Source: Candidatus Caenarcanales bacterium
GTDB taxonomy: Bacteria > Cyanobacteriota > Vampirovibrionia > LMEP-6097
Direction of reading: 5' to 3'
NCBI GenBank assembly: GCA_013216135.1
Contig: JABSOS010000010.1
Coordinates: 38,618 to 102,617 of the forward strand
Length of the DNA stretch: 64,000 bases
The notes beneath the pieces are model-generated. The model did not search any database. It was not told the origin of the DNA and worked only from the letters and a program-made list of their open reading frames with translations. A program made the position numbers and the translations under genes. Below, in pieces: positions 37,141-46,491 of the stretch; the first letter of the stretch is position 1, and every line of letters begins with the position of its first letter.

Positions 37141-38544
37141 ATGGGAATAGCGATTCATGCAAAACCTAAAAAGAAAAATTTATTTATGGTCAATATAATC
37201 AAAGATGATGTCAAGAAAGTTCTTGACCTGTTACCAATTGAAGTACAAACAGACGTATTAAAACATGATCTCAGCAAGTTAATAGAAATAGTCCTTGACT
37301 TAGGGCGGATTCCAGAAGCAAGATTTGCAAAACAAAAAACTATAATACTTGGTAGTAAGAAAGTTACCCAAGAAGTAATTGATAATATAACTAAGTCAGT
37401 AGGCGAGTTTGACGAGTCAAATAGAGCTGGTATCGAGGGAACTTTACATAGAATTTCTGGTATCTACAATAAAAAAGGTGATGTCATTGGTGTCACCATG
37501 AGAGTCGGTAGATCCATCTCTGGAACAGTAGATATCATCAGAGACTGCCTTCAAGAATCTAAATCTTTATTACTTTTAGGACCTCCAGGTGTAGGTAAAA
37601 CTACTATGCTTCGAGAGATTGCTTATAAAATTTCGAATGAGCAAGAAAAAAGAGTTGTAGTAATAGATACCTCAAATGAAATCGGTGGTGATGGTGATAT
37701 TCCTCACCCTGCTATCGGTAGATCAAGACGTATGCAAGTCCCTAAGCAAAGAGCGCAGCACGATGTTATGATCGAAGCCGTCGAGAACCATACTCCTGAA
37801 GTGATTGTAATTGACGAGATAGGGAATGAACCTGAAGCTTACGCTGCAAGAACCATAGCTGAAAGAGGTGTTCGCCTAGTGGGAACGGCTCATGGTATTG
37901 ATTTAGAAAGCATTATTCAAAACCCTATGCTAAGCGACTTAGTAGGTGGAATCGAATCTGTTACCCTAGGGGACGAAGAAGCTAAAAAGCGTGGTACACG
38001 TAAAACAGTTCTAGAAAGAGCTTCAAAGCCTACTTTTGATATCTGTATCGAAATTATCGACAAATACACAGTTAAAGTTCACAAGAATGTAGCTATGAGT
38101 GTTGATTCAATACTACGCGGTTGGACTGTTCAACCGGAACTTAGAACACGTAATAAAGAGACTGATGAAATCACGATTCTTGAAAGAGCGCCGAAAAGAG
38201 AAGTCGCAGCGCCACCTGCAAATAATTTCCCTTACAGTAAAAATGGTGAAAGTTTAGCGATTTACCCTTATGCGATCTCTAAATCTCTTTTAAAAAGATC
38301 AATCGAGTCTTGTGAGATTGAACTAAGCATCGCAAACACAATAGATGAAGCAGACTTAATTTTTGCATTAAAGAGTTATGCTTCACCTGATGCTCAAATC
38401 TATGATATTTCGAAAAAGAAAAAGATCCCGATTAAGATCATCGATGAAAACTCTTTACTAAGTATCAAAAGTACTCTAGAGGAAATCGTTAGTGATATTC
38501 CTTACACTGAAGATGAACCTTGGGTTAGAGCACAGAACTACTAG
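37141..38544 (+). CDS. Ycf45/SpoIIIAA-like P-loop ATPase
   Basis: Walker A LLGPPGVGKTTMLREIA (near 148-160) and Walker B VIVIDEIGNEPEAYAA sit in the AAA domain typical of Ycf45, the conserved plastid/cyanobacterial protein related to SpoIIIAA. The flanking lines NRAGIEGTLHRISGIYNKKG and GDIPHPAIGRSRRMQVP are family hallmarks. The C-terminal 110 residues carry a possible nucleic-acid-binding region (R3H-like in relatives), here not clear. AAAGGAA before the ATG is a usable Shine-Dalgarno. It is very likely co-transcribed with ldpA. Function in the family is not established. Confidence 0.88.
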   Translation: MGIAIHAKPKKKNLFMVNIIKDDVKKVLDLLPIEVQTDVLKHDLSKLIEIVLDLGRIPEARFAKQKTIILGSKKVTQEVIDNITKSVGEFDESNRAGIEGTLHRISGIYNKKGDVIGVTMRVGRSISGTVDIIRDCLQESKSLLLLGPPGVGKTTMLREIAYKISNEQEKRVVVIDTSNEIGGDGDIPHPAIGRSRRMQVPKQRAQHDVMIEAVENHTPEVIVIDEIGNEPEAYAARTIAERGVRLVGTAHGIDLESIIQNPMLSDLVGGIESVTLGDEEAKKRGTRKTVLERASKPTFDICIEIIDKYTVKVHKNVAMSVDSILRGWTVQPELRTRNKETDEITILERAPKREVAAPPANNFPYSKNGESLAIYPYAISKSLLKRSIESCEIELSIANTIDEADLIFALKSYASPDAQIYDISKKKKIPIKIIDENSLLSIKSTLEEIVSDIPYTEDEPWVRAQNY

Positions 38545-38559
38545 ACTTGTTAGAAATAC

Positions 38560-39909
38560 TTAACAACAAGCTTTTGAACGAGCGAGTGCGTCTTTTATAG
38601 ATACGCCATTTATATAATTACCTGTGAAAAGAAAGTTTGGTGCTTGGTTTTTACTAAGTTCTTCGAGCTTTTCAATAATTTCACCATGCCCGATATTTAG
38701 CTGAGGAATTGCTTTAACAATTTTCTTCGAAGCTATAAGTTTAAAATCTCCAGTTTCAAGGTCACCATCTGTCCACTCTTGATAAACCTTTAGTTGCTCT
38801 AGAACAACCTTCTCCCAAATTAAATCTTCAGATTTCTCTATAACCCCTGGATTCTTCGCGCCACCGATAAAACTCAAACATAAATATTCATCGTCTAGAT
38901 TTCTTTCAGGAAATAATTCTGATGCCCAAATCGTTCCTAGTGTTTCAAAATTATTATCTGCAGATAAATAACCAAAGCCATCTAAAGCTTTCTTAAATTT
39001 AGACTTAGGTAAACTATAAGCAAACAAAGCAATCGGCGCATAGTAAATATCAGAAAGAGTTTGACTTAACTCTGGTGATAGGTCTTCAAGCAGCTCCGCT
39101 GCTTCATAAGCTTTATTAGCAAAAATAATTTTTTTAGCTTTAAGCTGTTCATTATTATTAAAATTAAGAACATAGTCACCATTATCTTTTTCAATAGAAT
39201 CTAGTTCATAATTAAGTTTCAATGAATTCTCGTCAAGCTGCTCAGCCATTTTATTAGTTAAGAACTGTAACCCCTCACGAAAGGAAATAATAGATTTCTT
39301 CTTTTTCTTTTCTTTTTTAGACAGCATCTGGGAAAAGAAACCCGAAAAAATTGAACCGTATTTATTTTCCAATTCAACTAAAAATTTAAGAGCAAATTCA
39401 GAAGATAATTTTCCAGGATCTCCCGCCCAAACACCTTTCAAAAAAGTTTCTAAAAGTTTATGAGTAGGTTCTTCACCAAATTTCCTTGTCGCAAAATCTC
39501 TCACTGATTCCTCTTCATCTGAAATTTTTTTATTAAAAGGTTCAGTAAATATTTTCAAAAATGCTTTAGCACTAATTAACCCTGAAGATATTAAAGCAAA
39601 AGGATTTGGCTTAAGTTCTTTTAATTTACCTTCATCAAAGATATAGCGCTTAGACTTTGCTAAAGAAGTTTTTAAAATTCCTTCCTCTAAATTTAGATCA
39701 GCAATCAGCTCTTGCAAATCCACAGAAGAGTCAATTATCGTATTCGGACCCAACTCAAAAAGGGAATTTTTATAAGGAATACTTTTCCAAGTACCACCCA
39801 ATTCTGACTTTGCCTCAATCAGACAAAAGCTTTGCTGAGATTTATTAAGAAGGTGGGCTGCATATAAGCCTGATATTCCGCCACCCACAATTACATAGTC
39901 ATAAATCAT
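38560..39909 (-). CDS. hemY: protoporphyrinogen oxidase-like FAD protein
   Basis: An N-terminal FAD dinucleotide fold (YDYVIVGGGISGLYAAHLL) is followed by GGTWKSI and the LFELGPNTI motif that is typical of oxygen-dependent protoporphyrinogen oxidase (HemY/HemG). The C-terminus NFLFTGNYINGVSIKDALAR is the second FAD-contact region. Length is 449 aa. The enzyme oxidises protoporphyrinogen IX (or coproporphyrinogen III) late in heme synthesis. A related amine oxidase or desaturase cannot be fully excluded. TATAAC lies 6 nt before the ATG. Together with hemB it supports heme synthesis. Confidence 0.85.
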   Translation of the reverse strand: MIYDYVIVGGGISGLYAAHLLNKSQQSFCLIEAKSELGGTWKSIPYKNSLFELGPNTIIDSSVDLQELIADLNLEEGILKTSLAKSKRYIFDEGKLKELKPNPFALISSGLISAKAFLKIFTEPFNKKISDEEESVRDFATRKFGEEPTHKLLETFLKGVWAGDPGKLSSEFALKFLVELENKYGSIFSGFFSQMLSKKEKKKKKSIISFREGLQFLTNKMAEQLDENSLKLNYELDSIEKDNGDYVLNFNNNEQLKAKKIIFANKAYEAAELLEDLSPELSQTLSDIYYAPIALFAYSLPKSKFKKALDGFGYLSADNNFETLGTIWASELFPERNLDDEYLCLSFIGGAKNPGVIEKSEDLIWEKVVLEQLKVYQEWTDGDLETGDFKLIASKKIVKAIPQLNIGHGEIIEKLEELSKNQAPNFLFTGNYINGVSIKDALARSKACC

Positions 39910-40045
39910 CTATAGGTTATAAGCTTAGCAAGAACAGTTAAAAAATCATTAAATTATACTTAAAAAGTCCTATTAAAACAGGAAAAACCGAGATTATTAC
40001 ATGTTAAAATATTAAATGCAATTTGTAAAAGTTACGGAGGTGAAC

Positions 40046-40360
40046 ATGGGTACAACTGCAACAAAGAAAAAACTAAAGCCTTTAGGGAATAAAATCGTAG
40101 TTCAGAAGCTAGAAGCTAAAGACCAAACAGAAGGTGGTATTTATCTTCCAACTGGATCACAGGAAAAACCACTTGAGGGTACAGTTATAGCTATCGGTCC
40201 TGGAACTTTAAATGATAAAGGCGAAAGACAAGCTATGGATGTTAAAGAGGGAGATATCGTAATCTACTCTAAATATGCTGGAACAGAAGTGAAAGTTAAC
40301 GGTGAAGACTTACTAGTTATCACTGAAGCTGACATCTTAGCTGTAGTAGAAGAAGCGTAA
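40046..40360 (+). CDS. groES: co-chaperonin GroES
   Basis: GroES caps the GroEL ring during folding. KLKPLGNKIVVQKLEAKD, the mobile loop EGGIYLPTGSQEKPLEGTV and KYAGTEVKVNGEDLLVI are family-typical. An earlier in-frame ATG at 40016 exists, but the strong GGAGG at 40036-40040 is 5 nt from the ATG at 40046, so the protein starts MGTTATKKKL (104 aa). TAAAAT near 40007 is the likely -10. I found no CIRCE palindrome, so HrcA control is not indicated. Confidence 0.97.
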   Translation: MGTTATKKKLKPLGNKIVVQKLEAKDQTEGGIYLPTGSQEKPLEGTVIAIGPGTLNDKGERQAMDVKEGDIVIYSKYAGTEVKVNGEDLLVITEADILAVVEEA

Positions 40361-40386
40361 TTATTTAAATAAGGAGATAAAAAATA

Positions 40387-42033
40387 ATGGCTAAACAAAT
40401 TAAAAGTAAAGAGGAAGCTAGAAAGGCTCTTTATCAAGGAGCAAAAACAGTAGCAGATATCCTTTCAGTAACATTAGGACCAGCTGGTAGAAACGTGGTT
40501 CTAGAAAAGAAATTTGGTGCACCTCAATGTATCAGAGATGGTATTAGCATCGCTAAAGAAATCACTGAGTTAGAGTGTCCATTTGAAAGTCTTGGAGCTA
40601 AATTAATCCAAGAAGCATCATCTAAAACTAACGACTTAGCTGGTGATGGTACTACTACTGCAACAGTTCTTGCTGGAGCTATTTTAGATGCAGGAATGCG
40701 TCATTTAGCTGCTAAAGCAAACCCTGTAATCTTAGTTCAGGGAATGAAAGAAGCTAGTGAAATGGTAATCGAAACTTTAATTGACAAATCGAGAAAAGTT
40801 GAGTCTTCTAAAGATATCGAACAAGTAGGTACTATTTCTGCTGCTAACGATAGCCAAGTAGGTCAAATGATCGCTGAAGCTATGGAAAAAGTAGGAAAAG
40901 ATGGTGTAATCACTATTGAAGAATCTAAGTCTATCGCTACTGAACTTGAAGTAGTGGAAGGTATGCAATTCGATAAAGGCTACATCTCTCCATACTTCAC
41001 TACTGACTCAGATAGAATGGAAGCTGTTCTTGAAGAACCATTCATCTTAACTGTAGATAAGAAAATCAATATCGCTCACGATTTAGTTCCTGTCTTAGAA
41101 GCAGTTGCTAGATCTGGTAAGCCACTTCTTATCGTTGCTGAAGATGTAGAAGGTGAAGCTTTAGCCGCACTAGTAATTAACAACTTAAGACAAGTTCTTA
41201 AAGCTTGTGCTGTAAAAGCTCCTGGATTTGGTGATAGAAGAAAAGCTATGCTTGAGGATATTGCTATCCTTACTGGTTCTAAAGTAATTTCAGATGACCT
41301 AGATACTAAGCTTTCTGAAGTTTCTGTTGAGCACTTAGGTAAAGCTAGAAGAGTTGTTGTTGACGCTAACAACACTACTGTAGTTGCTTATGAAACTACT
41401 AAAGATGAAGTTGCAGCTAGAATTAGCCAAATCGAAAGACAAATCTCTGCTTCTGATTCTGAGTACGATAAAGAAAAATTAAACGAAAGAAAAGCTAAGC
41501 TTTCTGGTGGTGTAGCAGTAATTAAAGTTGGTGCTCCTACTGAACCTGAGCTTAAAGACAAAAAACTTCGTTTAGAAGATGCATTAAATGCAACTAGAGC
41601 TGCTGTTGAAATGGGAATCATCCCTGGTGGTGGTACTGCACTAGTTAAAGCTTCTAAGAAAGTTGAGTCCCAGCTTTCTAAGTTTGATGGTGAAAAGAGA
41701 TTAGGTGCTGAAATTATCGTAGCTGCTCTTCGTAAATCTACTCAACAAATCGCTAACAACGCTGGATTCTCTGGTGAAGTTGTTATCGAAAGAGTATATA
41801 ACGAAGCAGACGATTCAGTAGGTTTCAACGCTGCTGTAGGTGAATACGTTAACATGTTCGACGCTGGTATCGTTGATCCTGTTAAAGTAACTACTTCTGC
41901 TTTAAGAAACGCTGTTTCAGTTGCTGGTCAAATCCTTCTAACTGATGCTGCTGTAGTAGAGATTAAAGATGAATCTGCTGCTGCTCCAGCTGGTATGCCT
42001 GCAGGAATGCCTGGTGGCATGGGTGGATTTTAG
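40387..42033 (+). CDS. groEL: chaperonin GroEL
   Basis: GroEL is the 60-kDa ring ATPase that folds cytosolic proteins. The sequence is intact over 548 aa: [17 protein letters not shown], the ATP-site [25 protein letters not shown], and a Gly/Met-rich C-terminal tail ([13 protein letters not shown]). AAGGAG precedes the ATG. It follows groES by 26 bp and ends before a strong intrinsic terminator, so groES-groEL is a two-gene operon. Confidence 0.99.
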   Translation: MAKQIKSKEEARKALYQGAKTVADILSVTLGPAGRNVVLEKKFGAPQCIRDGISIAKEITELECPFESLGAKLIQEASSKTNDLAGDGTTTATVLAGAILDAGMRHLAAKANPVILVQGMKEASEMVIETLIDKSRKVESSKDIEQVGTISAANDSQVGQMIAEAMEKVGKDGVITIEESKSIATELEVVEGMQFDKGYISPYFTTDSDRMEAVLEEPFILTVDKKINIAHDLVPVLEAVARSGKPLLIVAEDVEGEALAALVINNLRQVLKACAVKAPGFGDRRKAMLEDIAILTGSKVISDDLDTKLSEVSVEHLGKARRVVVDANNTTVVAYETTKDEVAARISQIERQISASDSEYDKEKLNERKAKLSGGVAVIKVGAPTEPELKDKKLRLEDALNATRAAVEMGIIPGGGTALVKASKKVESQLSKFDGEKRLGAEIIVAALRKSTQQIANNAGFSGEVVIERVYNEADDSVGFNAAVGEYVNMFDAGIVDPVKVTTSALRNAVSVAGQILLTDAAVVEIKDESAAAPAGMPAGMPGGMGGF

Positions 42034-42064
42034 TCAGAATCTAATTAACTAAAACAAAACACTT

Positions 42065-42100
42065 AAAACTCCCCGCCTAAATAAGCGGGGAGTTTTTTTT
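42065..42100 (+). terminator. intrinsic terminator of groES-groEL
   Basis: AAAACTCCCCGC (42065-42076) pairs perfectly with GCGGGGAGTTTT (42085-42096) around an 8-nt loop, and the T-run continues to 42100. This is the clearest terminator in the window. Confidence 0.95.
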
Positions 42101-42151
42101 GAAATACACTTCTAATATAATCCAAGCAAAGACGCTATACGTCTTAACTAG

Positions 42152-42172
42152 TTTTTAACACGTATAGTATAT
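42152..42172 (+). promoter_or_regulatory. promoter-like motif shared by two paralogues, copy 1
   Basis: TTTTTAACACGTATAGTATA (from 42152) is repeated with three changes at 42539-42559 (TTTTTAACTCATATAGTGTA). Both stand 60-90 bp before genes of the same small family and contain TATAGT, a plausible -10. No matching spacing to a -35 box is clear. Confidence 0.5.
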
Positions 42173-42204
42173 ATACACTACTGTGAGTGAAAGATAGATC
42201 AATA

Positions 42205-42222
42205 ACCTTGAGTAGTCAAGGT
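42205..42222 (+). promoter_or_regulatory. leader hairpin before the 42241 gene
   Basis: ACCTTGA-gtag-TCAAGGT is a perfect 7-bp stem ending 8 nt before the AAAGGAG Shine-Dalgarno of the 42241 gene. It could stabilise the leader or modulate ribosome access. Confidence 0.5.
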
Positions 42223-42240
42223 AATGTAAAGGAGTGAATT

Positions 42241-42534
42241 ATGTCAATAGTAGATAGCTGGATGGATTCTCATACCGTTAAGAATTATGAAAAAATGGCA
42301 GCACAAAGTGAAAAACAGCAAGAAATGCTGGAAATCATGGAAGAGGTTGCAGATGGTTTTGAAAAAAGTGAAGCAAGAAAAAAATTAGAATCATTAACAG
42401 AACAATTCTTAAGCGGTGGACTTGACGCTGAGGATTTTAGGGATGCTTACACTGATTATTATACAGACTACGAAACTGAAGAAGAGGACGATGATGATAC
42501 TAATACCACTGGTACTCAACTAGCTTCTGCTTAA
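42241..42534 (+). CDS. small acidic protein, founder of a local N-terminal-domain family
   Basis: At 97 aa this protein consists almost only of a helical N-terminal domain (KNYEKMAAQSEKQQEMLEIM; LTEQFLSGGLDAEDFRDAYT) and an acidic Asp/Glu/Thr tail. The pattern 'nqe-LeaLeEv ... FL-G-ids-del--a-- -Y' recurs at the N-termini of the 42622 and 44020 proteins. No signal peptide is present. AAAGGAG lies 6 nt before the ATG, and the leader contains a hairpin and the shared promoter motif. Function is unknown. Confidence 0.7.
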   Translation: MSIVDSWMDSHTVKNYEKMAAQSEKQQEMLEIMEEVADGFEKSEARKKLESLTEQFLSGGLDAEDFRDAYTDYYTDYETEEEDDDDTNTTGTQLASA

Positions 42535-42538
42535 CCTA

Positions 42539-42559
42539 TTTTTAACTCATATAGTGTAT
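42539..42559 (+). promoter_or_regulatory. promoter-like motif shared by two paralogues, copy 2
   Basis: This is the second copy of the motif described at 42152-42172, starting 2 bp after the stop of the 42241 gene and 63 bp before the next ATG. Its presence suggests the 42622 gene has its own promoter, not just read-through. Confidence 0.5.
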
Positions 42560-42621
42560 CACCATTAAAGATAAGTTGATTGCTTATTGCTTGAGTTCAG
42601 ATGAGTGAATAGGAGTTAAAT

Positions 42622-43497
42622 ATGGTCAGTTTTAATGTTGGCAATGCTTGGGAGAGGCTTCAGAGTTCAGTTGCAAAGAATCAAGAACTTTTAGATGCAT
42701 TAGATGAAGTTGATGAAAGCGTAAACAGTGATTTAGCAACGGAATATAGAAATCACAATAGTAGTGATTTAATTGAAAGTGCTCGAGAAAGGTTTCTTAA
42801 TGGTGATATTAGCGCCGATGAGCTAACAAATGCTCTTAATACCGAATACAGTGAGTTTACTGTTAGTGGCAGTATTAGCGATGATTCAAGCAACACCACC
42901 ACTAGTAATGATCAAGAATATACATTAGTAGAAGAAAGAGACGGAACTATCAAAAGAGTTTACTTAGATGGCACAGAGGAAGTCATCGTTAATGCAGATG
43001 GTAATAGAGTTGCAGATGGTACTGGAAATACACAAGCGAACAATAATGCAGGGGCTCAAGCAGAGACAAATAATCCCCCTGTTCAAGCAGAAGCACCTGC
43101 TGCACAAAACACCCCTGTTCAAGCAGAGAATACTGCACCTCCTCCAGCACAAACAAATAGTATAGTTGATCAAAACAGTGAAACTATCAAAAATATTTAT
43201 AGAGATGTCTTAGACAGAGAAATGGTTGAAGGTGATGGAACTTACTGGCAAGAAAAATTAGACTCAGGTACTTCAGCCCAAGATATAAAAGAAGCGATGT
43301 TTTACAGTGATGAATTTCGTAATAATGCTTTTCAAAGTGGAGATCCAGTCAAACATTTGTATGAAAATGTCTTAGGTAGAGAAATGACTGAGGGTGATGG
43401 GACTTATTGGCAAGATAAATTCAATGGTGGGAAACCACTTGAAGAAATTATTGATGCTTTCTTAGAAAGTGATGAGTATAAGGCTAAAAATCCTTAA
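42622..43497 (+). CDS. DUF4214-domain protein
   Basis: Three parts are visible. Residues 1-75 are the local N-terminal helical domain shared with the 42241 and 44020 proteins (VAKNQELLDALDEVDE; RFLNGDISADELTNAL). Residues 95-180 are a Gln/Ala/Pro/Asn-rich linker with the repeated NNPPVQAEAPA/NTPVQAENTAP units. Residues 182-291 are two DUF4214 repeats (IKNIYRDVLDREMVEGDGTY; KHLYENVLGREMTEGDGTYW). DUF4214 occurs in S-layer-like and calcium-dependent secreted proteins. AGGAG lies 7 nt before the ATG. No signal peptide is seen, so export, if any, would use a C-terminal or type-I-like route. Confidence 0.8.
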   Translation: MVSFNVGNAWERLQSSVAKNQELLDALDEVDESVNSDLATEYRNHNSSDLIESARERFLNGDISADELTNALNTEYSEFTVSGSISDDSSNTTTSNDQEYTLVEERDGTIKRVYLDGTEEVIVNADGNRVADGTGNTQANNNAGAQAETNNPPVQAEAPAAQNTPVQAENTAPPPAQTNSIVDQNSETIKNIYRDVLDREMVEGDGTYWQEKLDSGTSAQDIKEAMFYSDEFRNNAFQSGDPVKHLYENVLGREMTEGDGTYWQDKFNGGKPLEEIIDAFLESDEYKAKNP

Positions 43498-43850
43498 CCT
43501 CTATAATTAGCTAGACTTCTTGCTCTTTCTCTATTTGCTTTTTGAATAGATTGCTTTCTTTCAAATTGCTGAATAGAATTCATAGGAGTTTGCTGGGTTG
43601 CAACTTGAGATGCAGTACCCGCAAAGCCCTGACTGTTATTAGCTGTTTTAGAATTCTTTATAGGGTTTCTAGCCATTTGCTGCTGCATTGATCTTTCTAA
43701 ATGAAGCTGATGCATTGCAAACTTATCACGTTGATCAATACCATTAATCGCCTTTGCCCCAACGATCTTATCCTCTGCTGCATCTATTGCAAATGTAGAA
43801 GCTGCAGATGTACCAGCTGTAAAAGCTATAGTACCTGGATCGATAGGCAT
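43494..43850 (-). CDS. hypothetical protein (118 aa)
   Basis: The family is not recognised. The N-terminal 25 residues are Ala/Thr-rich and mildly hydrophobic (IAFTAGTSAASTFAIDAAED). The rest is Gln/Asn/Arg-rich, as in proteins that bind RNA or form assemblies, but no motif can be named. A GTG at 43874 extends the frame, yet GGGGAGA at 43861-43867 is placed for the ATG at 43850. The 3' end overlaps the DUF4214 gene by 4 bp, tail to tail. Confidence 0.55.
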   Translation of the reverse strand: MPIDPGTIAFTAGTSAASTFAIDAAEDKIVGAKAINGIDQRDKFAMHQLHLERSMQQQMARNPIKNSKTANNSQGFAGTASQVATQQTPMNSIQQFERKQSIQKANRERARSLANYRG

Positions 43851-44019
43851 ATTATTCAATTCTCCCCGACTCACCTTTGAGTCAACACGCTATTTAAGAT
43901 ACAAATTATAATAGCACAAACATTAAGAAAAGTTAAACACCCTGTAAAATTTCTTAATCAAAAATTTACCCTAAACTGCTAATACTAAAAAAGTTAGAGG
44001 GTTTAGAGAGGAGTTAGAT

Positions 44020-44946
44020 ATGAGTTTCAGTATAGAAACCCCAGATTTTTATGACAAATTTAAGTCAAACATAGCTGATAATCAAAAAATGATAGAAACC
44101 CTTCAAGAACTTGAAGACATAGACATTGATAGCTTAGATGATGATGACAGAACAGGTCAATCCTTTGATGATTTACTTGATTCTTATATGGATGGCACTA
44201 TAGATAGCATAGATGAACTAAAAGCATCAATTAGTGAATCCTATAATCTAACACCAGAAGACAATTTAGAAAACCCAGATATCGATGCCGGAAGTTCTCA
44301 AGTTAAGCAAGCTGTTTCCGGAATGGATAGCGCTTTCTTAGGTTCTAGTGATGCTGATGTTGGCTTAGTACAAGGTTTAGAAGCTAGACACAGAGGTGGG
44401 GAAAACCTACAGGCAGACTTTGGTGATGCACTCTTAAAAGATGCTGGAATTGAAGACGCTGAATTAATAGACACAGTAGATTTAGGAAACGGAATGGTTA
44501 ATAAAACTTACCAGGATGAGAGTGGAAAAATCTATACTCTTCAAGAGAGCTCAACTGAATTTGGTTACACTTCACAACTTTTCTATGAAGATGGTAGCTC
44601 AACGGCAATGAATGTCGATAGTAGAAGAGGTGAATATGCAGATGTAACGATGTTCCGTTATAGTTCACCTGATGATGATGGCAACTATGATTACACAGCT
44701 GTTAACAATGACTTTTTCTTTGAGGGAATCATGAATGTACAACAAGACCTTAGTACAGGAGAATATTCTGTAACCGCTGACTATGAGCAGACAAGCTTAG
44801 AGGATGGAACAGTATATGAAGATATGAACTTCCAAGATAATACCGACAATTCTTGGACAGTTGAAAGAATTGAAGGGGATGAAAGAGTTATAAACACGGT
44901 TCTTCCGGACAGTACCGTTAGTGAAGAAAGAGTTCCTATCGAATAA
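44020..44946 (+). CDS. acidic beta-rich protein with the local N-terminal domain
   Basis: The first 80 residues match the N-terminal domain of the 42241 and 42622 proteins (FKSNIADNQKMIETLQELED; LLDSYMDGTIDSIDELKASI). The remaining 220 are acidic and strand-rich, with Tyr and Asp abundant (YEDGSSTAMNVDSRRGEYAD). They look like an extracellular adhesin-type or scaffold domain, but no family is recognised. There is no signal peptide. GAGAGGAG precedes the ATG. The gene completes a three-member tandem family and ends overlapping the convergent symporter by 11 bp. Confidence 0.65.
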   Translation: MSFSIETPDFYDKFKSNIADNQKMIETLQELEDIDIDSLDDDDRTGQSFDDLLDSYMDGTIDSIDELKASISESYNLTPEDNLENPDIDAGSSQVKQAVSGMDSAFLGSSDADVGLVQGLEARHRGGENLQADFGDALLKDAGIEDAELIDTVDLGNGMVNKTYQDESGKIYTLQESSTEFGYTSQLFYEDGSSTAMNVDSRRGEYADVTMFRYSSPDDDGNYDYTAVNNDFFFEGIMNVQQDLSTGEYSVTADYEQTSLEDGTVYEDMNFQDNTDNSWTVERIEGDERVINTVLPDSTVSEERVPIE

Positions 44947-46327
44947 TCAATTTTCTTAAAAGTATGAGCATAAAGAAGCAAGCGAAGCCTACAAAGACTT
45001 CATTTAGTGAACCATGGAATGATGATTTACTCCAGAATAAAGCAACTGTAAGTGAAACAAAACTTATAAAAATACTACTTATATTAGCTAGTGAGTAATT
45101 AAAAACCTTTAAACAAATTAATGGCGCAAAGACCACACCTAAACTCACCCAACCAAACATCGTGAGTGAAAAAACTGACTCATTACTGATTAAAGCAAGT
45201 ACTGTTACGAAAATTAATATAAGTAAAGTAACGATTTTATTAAACCAATAATTATTTTTAAACTTAGTAAATAAATCCTGAGTGATACTTGCTGTACAAG
45301 AAAGGATTTGAGAATCAGCAGTAGAAATGGTTGATGAGAATACCCCAGCTAAGATTAAACCTATTAAATAATTAGGTAATTGTGACTTACTTAGTTCAAG
45401 CAAAGCCATTTCAGGATCAGAATTGATTAAATCAGGTAAAATCACCCGAGCAGATAGAGCTACTAAAAACATTGCTGCACAAAAAGCTATATAGTAAATA
45501 AAGTAGACCTTCTCAGCGAGCTTAAAAGACTCTAGGTCTTTAATTAACATTGACCTAACTACAATATGCGGTTGACCTAATAAGGCAAAGCCATTTGCAA
45601 TCCTGCCTAGTAAAAATATTACAAAACCAAATTTCAAATCTTCAGGAATCCACTGAACAAGATCAGTTCCTTGATCTGCCAGGGCAGCTTCCATATTATT
45701 AAAGCCCCCTAAACCACTCACTGCTACAAAAGCAAGACAAAGCATAGCTACAAGCATAATAATTGATTGGACAGAGTCAGTCCAAATAGAAGCTCTTATC
45801 CCACCAGCAAAACAATATAGTGCAATTAATACTCCAGCAGCAATTACGCTTAAAGAATAATTTATCGATAAAACAGACTCCAAAGCTTTTGCACCAGCAC
45901 TAAGCTGAGCAGCTGCATAAACTCCCATAAAAATAACTATAACTAGTGATAAAAACCTAAGAAAGTATTTACCACTTTTAGTCTCAGTATCTGTGATACA
46001 GAAAGAAGTAATAGTACTAACATTCTCTTTTTCTGATATTTCACGAATAGGTTTATAAAACATTTTCCAAGTAACCCAATCTGAAAAAATCCATGCAATT
46101 AAAAACCAAACACTAGAAAAACCCTGAACATAAACGTAACCTAGCATTCCAATAAACATAAAACCACTTACTTTACTAGCAACAGCAGATAATGCCATGG
46201 GAAATGCACCGACATTCCTTCCAGCGAGTAAATAATCTTCAGTATTAGCCTCAGATTTGAACGATGCTAAAAGCCCAACCACCATCATTAAAATAAAAAA
46301 CAGAAAAAAACTAATAAAGATTGCCAT
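44936..46327 (-). CDS. sodium/solute symporter (PutP-like)
   Basis: About 12-13 hydrophobic segments fill 463 aa. PutP-type landmarks are ALSAVASKVSGFMFIGMLGY in the first helices, FAGGIRASIWTDSVQSIIML in the middle, and GVFSSTISTADSQILSCTAS with the following ITQDLF near the sodium site. Proline is the best guess for substrate from the family. Related SSS members carry other amino acids or organic acids. TATTAA lies 7 nt before the ATG. The neighbours are not transport genes. Confidence 0.9.
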   Translation of the reverse strand: MAIFISFFLFFILMMVVGLLASFKSEANTEDYLLAGRNVGAFPMALSAVASKVSGFMFIGMLGYVYVQGFSSVWFLIAWIFSDWVTWKMFYKPIREISEKENVSTITSFCITDTETKSGKYFLRFLSLVIVIFMGVYAAAQLSAGAKALESVLSINYSLSVIAAGVLIALYCFAGGIRASIWTDSVQSIIMLVAMLCLAFVAVSGLGGFNNMEAALADQGTDLVQWIPEDLKFGFVIFLLGRIANGFALLGQPHIVVRSMLIKDLESFKLAEKVYFIYYIAFCAAMFLVALSARVILPDLINSDPEMALLELSKSQLPNYLIGLILAGVFSSTISTADSQILSCTASITQDLFTKFKNNYWFNKIVTLLILIFVTVLALISNESVFSLTMFGWVSLGVVFAPLICLKVFNYSLANISSIFISFVSLTVALFWSKSSFHGSLNEVFVGFACFFMLILLRKLIIR

Positions 46328-46491
46328 AAACTCTTTAATATTTTACTTTTCTTTCAAAAAAATGACTAAATTTCTTTAAAACTCATACAAAATATAAACA
46401 CAAGGTTAAATTTAAGATAATAAGGGTATAACAAAAAAGTTAGGAGAAGGCAGACTGACGTATATAAACTAAGTAAAGGGGGAAGCACTTA

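Noticed and set aside
39910..40045. CIRCE/HrcA operator before groES
   Set aside because: I looked for TTAGCACTC-N9-GAGTGCTAA and found nothing similar. Only short 4-bp symmetric pieces are present.
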